Below are positions 54,407 through 64,000 of a stretch of DNA of 64,000 nucleotides, one piece after another (position 1 is the stretch's first letter; each line of letters opens with the position of its first letter). The stretch is taken from positions 5,271,001 to 5,335,000 of the forward strand of contig NC_003075.7 in the NCBI RefSeq assembly GCF_000001735.4, written 5' to 3'. The notes below the pieces were generated by a model that was given only the letters and a program-made list of their open reading frames with translations, searched no databases and had not been told where the DNA came from. Both the position numbers and the translations under genes were made by a program. This stretch comes from Arabidopsis thaliana. Its lineage: Eukaryota; Streptophyta; Magnoliopsida; Brassicales; Brassicaceae.

Positions 54407-55454
54407 TTTTTTTTGGTGTAAATATAATATTATCTTCTCAACCTGGGTTCGTGTGTGGCACTTCCAAAAACATTAGAGGACGTGCTAAGTTGTTTGTTTG
54501 AAAAGTAGTGACTTGTGAGGAATATGAAGTATTATTAGATTCTCTAGCAACTCTCAAATTTTTTTAATACGTTTCCATATTCTTTTGTTTGAATTTGTCG
54601 ACTCAAGTATTTTGAAGTACAAAACATATCCGTCAGTTGATGATTATTTTTAGCTATAAGTTTGTTAAATTTATTGTAACTTGGACGATTTACTTGGTTT
54701 TATAATGAAATAATTAATTTAATTAATTTCATCGATATGAGAGTTGTATTGATTCAAAAGTGAAACAAAATAACCAATGTAGAAACAAAATACTCATGAA
54801 AACAAATGTTCAATAAAAATTTAAGGTGATCGATATACAAAGGTTCACACAAAGTTTGATTTTTCCTCTCATAAGTCATACCACACATTTTTGATATGCA
54901 TTAAAAAAATCTTAATGTAGATTAATATTTTATTTATTTGGTATTATGGGTCAAGCTTTTCTTAAAATTAATACATTAATAATTTTGTAGACACCATGTA
55001 TTTTCAAGATATATTTATATTTAAGGTTTAACATTTTTTTAAGTAGACAAAAAATGATACAATTGATAAAACTATGGATGATATATATTCTTTCTATAAA
55101 AAGATGTAAAACAATTTCATATAAAATATTTATATGGAAGGGGAAGCATCAAAGGCAAACAGTTACTCTATTTAAATATGATCTCATACAATTAATTTGT
55201 TTGACGTTTTAACTCTCACCTCAATTTGGTTTCTCTATTTAAATATCCCATTTTAGACAAATGGGTAAAAAAATCCTCATCTTTTCCGGAACATGAATAA
55301 AACCCTCAAATTTTTGTGAGTTTTTAAACCTCACCTTTTAATAAATAGTAACAGAACATCTAATATTATTAAACCAAATAAATATCAATTAAATACCAAA
55401 TAAACTATTATGTTAAGACATAAATATAGCTACTTAGTTTGCCGTATAAAAAAG
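54407..55454. other. Intergenic, AT-rich
   Basis: No gene seen. 55230-55340 contains an AAATCCTCA...CCCTCAAATTTTTGTGAG block resembling MULE-type subterminal sequence; ends not defined. Confidence 0.45.
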
Positions 55455-55459
55455 TAACT

Positions 55460-55621
55460 TGTTATGAATAAAGATGGATGCCCATTATAAGGCTCATCAT
55501 CTAAGCCCATCATCTAGATGTTTCTAGGGTTTTACCCTTTTCTTGTACTCCTATATAAAGAACGATTTATCTCAATGGAATAACACACTCATTTCCTCTA
55601 TCTCTTTCTCTGTTTATAACA
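55460..55621 (+). repeat. 5' LTR of the decayed copia element
   Basis: Contains a TATA-like CTATATAAAG at about 55551-55560. Confidence 0.93.
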
Positions 55622-57649
55622 CATTATCAGCACGCTCTAAAAGGTAGATATAGAGATTCTTACATCTTTTTAAGAACCATGTTTACTTATCGACTCATGG
55701 TTCATAGTACTTATTTTCTATTATTGAAACAAAACAATATGAGCCGATCGATGATTATAGTATAGATCGGTAAAAGCATGTTTTCAATGATTCAATAAAG
55801 AAGAGAATCATGCTTATCATTTGTTTCTATAATTACTATCGCATGATTCAATGCTTCTACAAAGAAAATTGTTAAAGAAGAGAATCATGCTTGTTAATTG
55901 TTAATTTTTGTGATTTACTATTACAATATTGAATATATAAATTACCAATTTTATAATTATATAACTAATTTTGTAACTATTCATAGCCCGATGGTGGGTG
56001 ATGCAAGCATGTATTAATGTTTTAGCATTCCAGTTTTGAATAGTTGCATCTATATTCAATATCATTTTATAAATATTATATTGTCTAAAATCTATTTATG
56101 ATTGATATGATATCCCTTATTTAACTCCTTTGATTAAAACATTATACATATCTTATCACTTTTAGATATTGATTTTTCCATATTAAATATTTGATTTCCA
56201 TATATTTGATTGTGTTATTATTATTTTTACTAAAAATGTTGCAAGATAATTTTTCTTTTTATAAGATTCCATATATCTAAATCTTTGTGTTATTATTATC
56301 TAAATCTTTTTATAAGATTTCTATATATTTTATTGTGTTATTATTATTTTTACTAAAAACGTTGCAAGATAATTTTTCTTTTTATAAGATTCTTTTCTCT
56401 AAATCTTTGTGGTATCTAAAAAAAAAAAAAAAAAAAATGTTCATGGTTTTGCCCTAATTTTGCACGAAATCATTTTACCCAAATTTTGCACGAATTCATA
56501 TTACCCTAAATAAAAGTTTTGTCAAGATATATGTAAAATCCAGATTTTGCACAAAATAGTTTTATTCTGATTGGTTTTACAATATTGCATTAAAATTGTA
56601 TTAGTATATAATACTTGATTATTTTATGAAATAAATTGATTGATAAATAACTTAATTTATAGGTATAATCACTTATAGAAATTTTCATGAATGACTAGTT
56701 TAATGTATTTTAAGAAGATATCATATTTTTGATGGTCAAAGTTTTTTCAAGAAATTAAATTATCACGAGAAGTTTAGAAAATAAATATGGTAAAAAAAAA
56801 AAAAAAATAATAAGAAAAATTTCTAACGATGAAATAATCTAGTATATCAAGTAGTATAAAATCTTATTAAAAGACTCTAGAAGAGCATATACATTGCTTT
56901 CTATGGGAATACAAAATTAAAATCATCGATGCGGTATAATTCTCCAAATCTTAAAGTTAATATGATGAGATATAAAATACATTATGATTCTAGAGTGGAA
57001 TTAAAAATGAGATGGATGAACTTGAAGTTTCATCATTTCGAGGAGGAGAAGTAATGAATCTCACATGGATAATAAGTGACATATCCAGAAGATTATGTTC
57101 AATCTTTGACTACTAAAGATCTAAAAGTTGTATAAAGCAATTCTTATACGAATGTGTTATTAGATAAAATAAGTTATAATTAGTTATTTCTGAAACTTCA
57201 AGACTTGAAGTCTCTTTGTGAATATAACTCACATTGTTAAGAGAATATCTATGATGCAGAGATGGTAAAACAGACGCTTAAACTTTTACGCAAGTATTGT
57301 TGTCCTGTAGACACAATATTTTGAAAGAAATTTTGAGAACTATTATAAACTTAAATCGAGTGTTTTTCAAAGGCTAAGAAAACATATGAGTTATCGATGA
57401 TAAGTAATACTCAGATTCTGAAGTGAATATAAGATCTTACATAGTTAGTCAAATTTAATATCGTTTATAGTAGAATATAAAATTTTAATTATTATCTCGT
57501 TATTGTTTTATTAACATATGATTGATTATTAAAATACATGGAAGTAATTTTGATTATAAGATCTCATTAAGGGAGTAACTGATAAACAATGAAAAGTAAA
57601 TTAGAAGTTTTGAAAGAACTAGAAGTTTCAAAAGAATTAAAAGTTTCAA

Positions 57650-58260
57650 GAGTATATTTGGCTTAACCGGATTGGTCATCCTGGTTTAATGATGATGTGA
57701 AAGTATTGAGAATTATGTGGCCATTAGGTGAAAAACCAGAAGATTCTCCCTAATGATTTATCAAATGTTACTTGCTCAGAAAGCAATATGATAATGTGAT
57801 TTTTACCAGTGTAAGTAATTTGGACTTTATCTATTCGTAAGTATATACAAGGAGATGATTATGGGTTGATCACCCACTATATGACATTTAGATACCTAAT
57901 GGTTATAAAAGATGCATCGATTCAATGGACGCATTGACTCGATTGTTGCATCGACAAGAAGGTCATATTTATCCTTGTTATAAACTCGCAACATAGAGTT
58001 TGCGAGATTACTTTCTTGATTAAAGTACAAGAGTATTTCAGTGTTTATTTATAATAACCACTATTGGATATCCGTTGGGATAAGTGTTTAACATTTTGAA
58101 ATTCATGTTCATACACAAAATGGTTTAGTAACATCGATACGCATCAAGCCAATGAATAATTAATAGTTTTCCCCGTTATTATTGGTTTTGGGTCAGAAAC
58201 CAAATAGTTTTCATCTAAAAGCTTTGAATGTGAAAAGTGCTCCACCACAGCACGCAGAGA
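57650..58260 (+). pseudogene. Copia integrase remnants
   Basis: Short readable pieces such as WLNRIGHPG near 57660 (zinc-binding region) and later FEIHVHTQNGLVTSIRI near 58095 fit copia integrase order, separated by many stops and frameshifts. Confidence 0.5.
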
Positions 58261-59850
58261 TGAACCCTCAGAGGAGGATAAGAATACATGTTGGATATGA
58301 ATGATAACTAAGCCATCCTAGAAGGATTTATATACCGCTCGTTTTGAAGACTATCATATTATATAGTCAGCTATTCCAACATAAGGGGGAGAATGTATAC
58401 AGCTGGTGAAAAAGATAAATAGAAATGAATTATCAATGATCCTCGGAGTAAAGAATGTATATTAAGAGTCCAAAAGATAATTCAATTACAGAATTTAGCG
58501 TTGTAATTGCCAGACGCATTTGCTGACCCAAATAAAGTGATGAAGTCACTTATACCAGTTGTAAATTAAATGCTCCAGAATATAATGAATGTTCTGTAAG
58601 GACCAATTTCAAACTGCTATTGAGTCTTAAGATCGCATGAAGCGTAATAGACCTTGGTTCCAAATATAAATATCCTCGTAAAAGTGAAGGAGCACAAAAT
58701 TAAAAATGACCAAAATTGAGGAAATAAATATTTTGATGATCTCTTGAAGAGAGTGAATGATCTCTAAAAGAGACATAAACATGACAAATGAAACATTCAA
58801 GTACTTGACAATGAAGAGATCTAGCTAGCTATGTCATGTCAAAATATAATGGAATCAAAAGCAAATCGACGTCGTAATATATTTGCATGCTATGAGCAGT
58901 TGATATTATAGACAAAAAGGAGGATCATGAAAGAAAGTCTATTGAAAAGTGTACACAAAGTAATGATTAGCCAAAAATGGAAAAGAAGAAATAGACATAT
59001 AATTATAATCTCTAGTAGAGATATTTGGACTAGTAGTCTATGCACATGATGTGTAAAACCAGTGGAAACAAATGAGTCTTTATGTGAAAGAATAGTGAAA
59101 TTAATGAGATTTTCACAAAGATAAGAAATGTTATGAAGAGATATATTCTCTTGTGGTGGATGTAATATTTTTTTAAGTATCTAAAGTCTGGCAATAAGAG
59201 ACGGAACACTGGATATGACATTTATATGAAATTCTTGAAAGATATAATCTCTGAAGGATTAATTATATGAGAATTATGTTCTCTAGAACTCTACTCGATC
59301 GAATAAAAAGAAATATGTAACATGACATATAATCATATAAATGTATATTTACGTTGAGTTTGTCAAAATATATTGATCAAACTAATATTTGTTTTGAAAA
59401 TCATTAAAACTCCTACAGAGTTATCATAAGTAATACGATGACAATAATCTATGATAAAATATCACTAGATAATGATATTTATAAGTCTATATGAAAACCA
59501 TATAATTTTGATCATTAAGATTATGGTTATTAATTCCAACGAGATATTGTATTTGATTGAAAATCATCTCCTGAAGAAGATGTTTCCGAGGGGGAGATTG
59601 AATGATATGCGTGGATGTACCCTTTTTCCTTATCATAGTTTTTATCCCACATGATTTTTCTATGACAAGGTTTTTAACGAGACATTAAAGAACACGCAAA
59701 TAATACACTTGATGAATATTAAGAAATTCTATCAATCATCCAAATGAATATTATACACTAATGATATTTAGAGAAATAAATAAGATGGTCAAGATGAATC
59801 ATCTAAAAGATTCATGAGCAGAAGAATGACGTTGTACTTTATCCAGAAAT

Positions 59851-60300
59851 TTGTTCAAGAGAAGATTTGGCAGACTTATTCTCAAATACTGTTTATTCTC
59901 TGCCACATCTTCTAATCATGCAGAGATTTTACTAATTCATGAAGCTAGCCGCGAGTGTGTATGGCTAAGATCCATAGTTCACCATATACAAGAAGACTGT
60001 GGTATGTATGCAGGGAAAAAGACTCCAACAATTATGTACGAAGACAATGCAGCATGCATCGCACAACTCAAAGACGGATACATCAAAGGCGATAGAACAA
60101 AGCACATCCTACGAAAATTCTTCTACACACACGATCTACAAAAGAGCGGCGATGTACGAGTTCTACAGATCCGTTCGAATAATAATCTGGCTGACTTATT
60201 CACCAAGGCGCTACCTACTGCTACTTTCAAGAAGTTAGTCTATCGTATCGGATTACGCCGTCTCAAAGATCTCGACGAATATACTCATAAGGGGGAGTAA
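59851..60300 (+). pseudogene. Copia RNase H domain, the only long frame left in the element
   Basis: Reads SATSSNHAEILLIHEASREC, then VWLRSIVHHIQE, then TIMYEDNAACIAQLKDGYI and NLADLFTKALPTATFKKLVY, followed by the stop and polypurine tract: an intact-looking C-terminal RNase H, with no reverse transcriptase upstream in frame. Confidence 0.85.
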
Positions 60301-60426
60301 TTGTATGTTGCACTCTTTTTCCCTTAACCATGGTTTTTTCCATTGGGTTTTCCTGGTAAGGTTTTTAATGAGGCAGCATTTCAAATACTTTACGAGTTAT
60401 GGTACTATAATGGTCATCAGGGGGAG

Positions 60427-60580
60427 TGTTATGAATAAAGATGGATGCTCATTATAAGGCTTATCATCTAAGCCCATCATCTAAATGTTTCTAGGGTTTT
60501 ACCCTTTCCTTGTACTCCTATATAAAGAACTATTTATCTCAATGGAATAACACACTCATTTCCTCTATCTGTTTATAACA
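60427..60580 (+). repeat. 3' LTR of the decayed copia element
   Basis: Lacks the 8-bp TCTTTCTC present in the 5' LTR; otherwise about 97% alike. Confidence 0.93.
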
Positions 60581-60585
60581 TAACT

Positions 60586-61610
60586 TAGTTTGTAATCTAT
60601 TTTTTCCAAATTCGAGTTTACGATTTGTTTTCTAGAATTGAGTTGTTGTTTTTTTTCTTTGCGATATAAAGAAATAAGTTTCATCGCCATTAGAAATTGT
60701 TATGTATGGCTCTGTTCATTTCCTTTTCGCTAGCGACTCATGTCAACGACTCAAAAACAGCTTTACTTTTAATTAAATTTGAAACGAGCTACAAGTGACA
60801 AGTTAAAGACGGTATTATTGATCGCCGGAAAAATTTCAGCGACCATCATCACCTTCAGCGACATAAAATTTAGAAAAGAAATTCTCTTTTCACCACAACC
60901 CATCGACATAATTAAAGAAGATACAGTGTTATTTTTAGTCGCTGCAAGCTGTTGCTGGCGACAAGGAAAAGAACATAGCCTAAAACAGTTTATATCTTAG
61001 CATTTTGTTTTGGGGTTCAAATTTGTTTTTACTTTCTAAGTTTTGGATTTATAATGGTTCAAATCTATTAACATAAATTTGTTTTAAACTTGTGTAACCG
61101 AAACTTTGTTCTTGTGTGACCGAACCAAATAAAACTTATTAATAGAAAATTAGTTTGGTTTCATGTTGATGAATTTCTAAAACACAATCGAATAAATCTT
61201 GTTGTAACTAAATGTATATGTAAAAGATTGTAAAATATCCTATATAACATAAAATAATTACTTTTATCCAAAATTGAATCATACATAAGCTCGAATCAAA
61301 ATAAATAAAATATGAATAGACTTCGGATATGTTATCTTCAATATGAAACCGGTTTTCCGAGCCAATAAATTCAAATTGTTTAGACAAAAACATTTTAGTG
61401 GTAACAAAACTGTTTTACTATATCTCAACTAGATTTGAGATCACGGTTTTACATAATTGTTTTACATGAAGGCTAATAAAACTTCAATTTGGAAAAATAT
61501 ATTGTAAAACAGTATTACGGAAAAAAATCTTTAACCAACAATATTAGGTGTTATTTTACCATTTTTTTAAAAGTGAAGGTTTAAAACCAACAAACAAATT
61601 AAGGATTTTT
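60586..61610. other. Intergenic, AT-rich
   Basis: A 73-codon open frame at 60779-61000 is unsupported and unrecognised. Confidence 0.45.
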
Positions 61611-62578
61611 GAGAAATTGCTAAGAATGGTATTTCAAGACTATCCCTTTTTAAGTATGCCCCTTCCTATTGGTCATTTCGTCTATACCCTATTTTTATTT
61701 CTAATGACTATTTTACCCCTATTTTGAAAATGTTTTATGTTAACAAAATAAAATATTGATTTTTTCGCCAAAACAATTTCCCTTAAAAAGAAATGTGCTG
61801 GGAAATAGATTTACAAGAGTTTTTTAAATATTTTTACAGGATTTACAAGGGTTTTTAAAAGATTTTTAAAAGATTTACAAGGTTTTAAAACCCTTTAAAA
61901 ACTCTTGTAAATCTTTTTAAAACCTTTTGTAAGGGTTCACAAGAGTTATAAAATTGTTCAAAAAGAGTTACAAATGTTTAAATAATTAATATGTTTTTTA
62001 AGAGGGAAACGTTTTTTTACTAATGTTTTTAAAGACTTTATAAGAGTTTTAAAAGGATTTTATAAGGATTTACAAAGGTTTTCAAATCCTTGTAAATCCT
62101 TTTAAACCTCTTTTAAAACTATTTTAAATCTTTAAGAATGGTTGTAAAATGTTTTAAAATGATTTAAAAGTATTTTAAAATATCTAAAAGGTTTTTAAAC
62201 TGGTTTTAAATTATTTACTATTTACGTATGTATTTAAAGACTTTATAAAGATTTTAAAAGGTTTTAAAATAATATACTAAGGTTCTTAACAACTATACAA
62301 AGCTTTTTAAAAATTTACAAGAGATTTTTTAAGATATTTTAAAGGGTTATTAAGAAATTTATAATGATTTTTAAATGCATTTTTCGGCGGGAAAAAACAT
62401 ATTGGCGGGAAAAATAAAATTTGGTGCCAATGCTTTCAGTTTCTAATTAAATGTTCTCATTAGATGAGGAGTAATTTGGTCATTTTGTTTAAGAAAAGAG
62501 GTATTTTAAAAAATAGCCAACGGAAAAGGGTATTGTTGCAAAAGAGTAGTAGAAAAATTGTATTTTTGCAAATCCCCC
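61611..62578 (+). mobile_element. MITE of the same family as 12949-13328 (copy B, enlarged)
   Basis: Left end GAGAAATTGCTAAGAATGG and right end TTTTTGCAAATCCCCC match copy A at both sides, including TATTTTGAAAATGTTTTATG and ATGTTCTCATTAGATGAGGA blocks. Relative to copy A about 600 bp of TTTAAAAGGATTTACAAGG-type simple repeat is expanded in the middle (61790-62370). Two GGCGGGAAAA motifs occur at 62385-62415. Non-coding. Confidence 0.7.
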
Positions 62579-62776
62579 AAGATTTTCTTACATATTTCTG
62601 AAAAATGAGATGGTTTTTTTACCCATTTTTTCTGAATATCTCTAAACAACCTACATAACTTTTTTTTTTACTAAACTATGTGAGCTAAATATCTTACATA
62701 TTAACTTGTCCTAAACGTCTTACTCAAACATGATTATACTTAATCACATTCATCTTTGATACTTTCATAATTACAA

Positions 62777-62808
62777 ATATATATATATATATATATACAT
62801 ATATATAT
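62777..62808. repeat. (TA)n microsatellite
   Basis: Alternating AT run with a single C interruption. Confidence 0.8.
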
Positions 62809-63200
62809 TTCATAACACATATAGTAATTTACGTAGATACGTGATTACTATCATTTTGTGTGTAATTTAAGAAAATAGAGGATAAATATATTTAAGATGA
62901 AAAACTATAAAAAAAAATTAAACACATACTGGCATTTAATAAATTAATAGTAACGAGTCACAAGTTCGTGACTTAGAGTCTTGCAATATGTCAAGTTTTG
63001 TTGATAATGTTCAACATTATCTATTAAGGTTAATAAAATTTATATTTCCTTTTTCTCTAAGATAAATAATTATTCACCCTTTAATCTATTAACAAAAATT
63101 TCATCCTAATTATGTTTAATAGTTTAATATGTTAAGAACTTTTTACTAGGATATGATTAGAATTTTTTACTTCTTTTACTTCTTTTTTTTCAAAGAAACT
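62809..63200. other. Intergenic, no feature seen
   Basis: AT-rich low complexity. Confidence 0.5.
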
Positions 63201-64000
63201 TTCTATCTGACTTGATGGTGTGGTGAATGGGGCATTGTAACAAGAAAGATCATATTTCTCGTGAAGCTGAAGTTGCTACTACTCTGAAATAGTTTCTGGA
63301 ATTTAGACTTCTGAGTGTAACTAGTCAGGACCATTCCAATAGAACCCTATGTATCCTCGTTGATTTTCAAATCTTTGATTTTAAAACCATGTTCCACCAA
63401 CAAAATTGACATTCTCCAGAAGAAGATTGTGCACAAAGTCAATCTTAGCCATTAACGCAGCAATCAGACTATTGTTCATGTTCTTTGCTTGTTTTTGGTT
63501 CTGCGGTTAGAAACACACAAGAAAAAGAAGAGAGAAAACGTATGTAACTAAAAAACAAAAGACTAAATTTCTACACCTTATCTAATGATGAATAAAAGTA
63601 GAACTTCGGCAACGATGCAAAAATTTGGTAGTGCCAAATTTACTTGTTGAACTATTCCCTCAAAATTACAAGATCAGTGCAATACTTAAGGGTCGAATTC
63701 TACAAAACACGATCTAGATAAATAACTCAATTGATTTATTCATAAATAACCATCAACCTAGCAATTCATCTTTTACCTTTGAAAACCCTAAAGCTAACAA
63801 GGAATCTACTAAGACATAGTGAATGAAACAAACATCATGAATAAAATAGATTGCGATAAGAAATCAATAGAAGAAATAAAGAACTTAGAAATCTGTCTCT
63901 AAAAGCTCTCCCAAATTATCTCCCAAAATGTTTAAGCCCAAGCTAAAGTAGAATGAAAGATGAGTCTAAACAATGATCCAAAAAACTATTTATATCTAGA
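63201..64000 (-). mobile_element. Probable Athila/Tat-type gypsy remnant at the right edge
   Basis: CGGCAACGATGCAAAAATTTGG at 63607-63628 (split here as CGGCAACGATGC + AAAAATTTGG) is a mutated form of the primer-binding-site region typical of Athila/Tat elements (inverse: CCAAATTTTGGCGCCGTTGCCG-like). The DNA to its right would be the LTR. To its left, minus-strand pieces such as NSLIAALMAKIDFVHNLLLEN resemble gag. Family call is from memory and moderate; the element continues beyond the window. Confidence 0.4.

Larger units (their letters stand above)
55460..60580 (+). mobile_element. Complete but coding-dead Ty1/copia retrotransposon
   Basis: LTRs of 162 bp (55460-55621) and 154 bp (60427-60580), TGTTATGAATAAAGATGG...TTTATAACA, flanked by a perfect 5-bp duplication TAACT (55455-55459, 60581-60585). 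They differ by five substitutions and an 8-bp indel by eye. After the 5' LTR comes ATTATCAGCACGCTC, a primer-binding-site region typical of some copia elements; a polypurine tract CAGGGGGAG precedes the 3' LTR. The internal region is collinear with copia but riddled with stops. It contains two diverged copies of a polypurine-adjacent block (59590-59690 and 60290-60400). Confidence 0.93.

Overview
The window is nuclear DNA of a Brassicaceae plant, almost certainly Arabidopsis. It is AT-rich with intron-containing plant genes. Gene content and order (SPT5-type elongation factor, a small KOW protein, extensin-like genes, stromal ascorbate peroxidase, more extensins) match what I recall of the A. 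thaliana chromosome 4 short-arm interval around At4g08350-At4g08410. The two long genes splice, by my reading, to exactly 1041 codons (SPT5) and 372 codons (sAPX), the lengths I recall for those proteins. One extensin carries premature stops, so this may be a non-reference accession or a close relative.

Layout. 1-13 kb is a transposon-dense, nearly gene-free stretch: the edge of a frameshifted DUF1985-type gene, a complete solo LTR with 5-bp target duplication, a Harbinger-like MITE, several Helitron 3' ends and a hAT MITE. 13.8-14.9 kb is a 5'-truncated LINE-like insertion. 15.35-21.07 kb is the 22-exon SPT5 gene. 21.4-24.2 kb holds two foldbacks and a hAT element with a ~29-unit array of E2F-like motifs. 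24.9-25.9 kb is a small gene made from the last two SPT5 coding exons plus a new first exon. Further decayed SPT5 pieces lie at 26.3-27.3 and 39.1-39.4 kb, the first with two MITEs inserted in it. 31-41.4 kb has two paralogous extensin-like genes on the minus strand with a near-intact Ty1/copia element between them, nested in an older copia remnant whose LTR now supplies the TATA region of the first extensin.

42-47 kb contains a tandem repeat, a SINE, the stromal ascorbate peroxidase gene (plus strand, 10 coding exons) and a Harbinger-like MITE. 47.5-52 kb has a candidate small-RNA foldback, a decayed extensin copy, a SET-domain-like gene fragment, a foldback MULE-type MITE and a hAT MITE carrying a copy of its own flank. 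52.8-54.3 kb is a third extensin with 25-residue repeats. 55.5-60.6 kb is a complete but coding-dead copia element; 61.6-62.6 kb repeats the element family seen at 12.9-13.3 kb; the right edge looks like an Athila/Tat-type gypsy remnant.

Functionally the conserved genes are unrelated to one another: transcription elongation (SPT5), plastid peroxide detoxification (sAPX) and cell-wall structural protein (extensins). What the region shows as a whole is local duplication (SPT5 3' end, extensins) combined with repeated transposon insertion, including candidate regulatory contributions (LTR-derived promoter, E2F-motif arrays, foldbacks).
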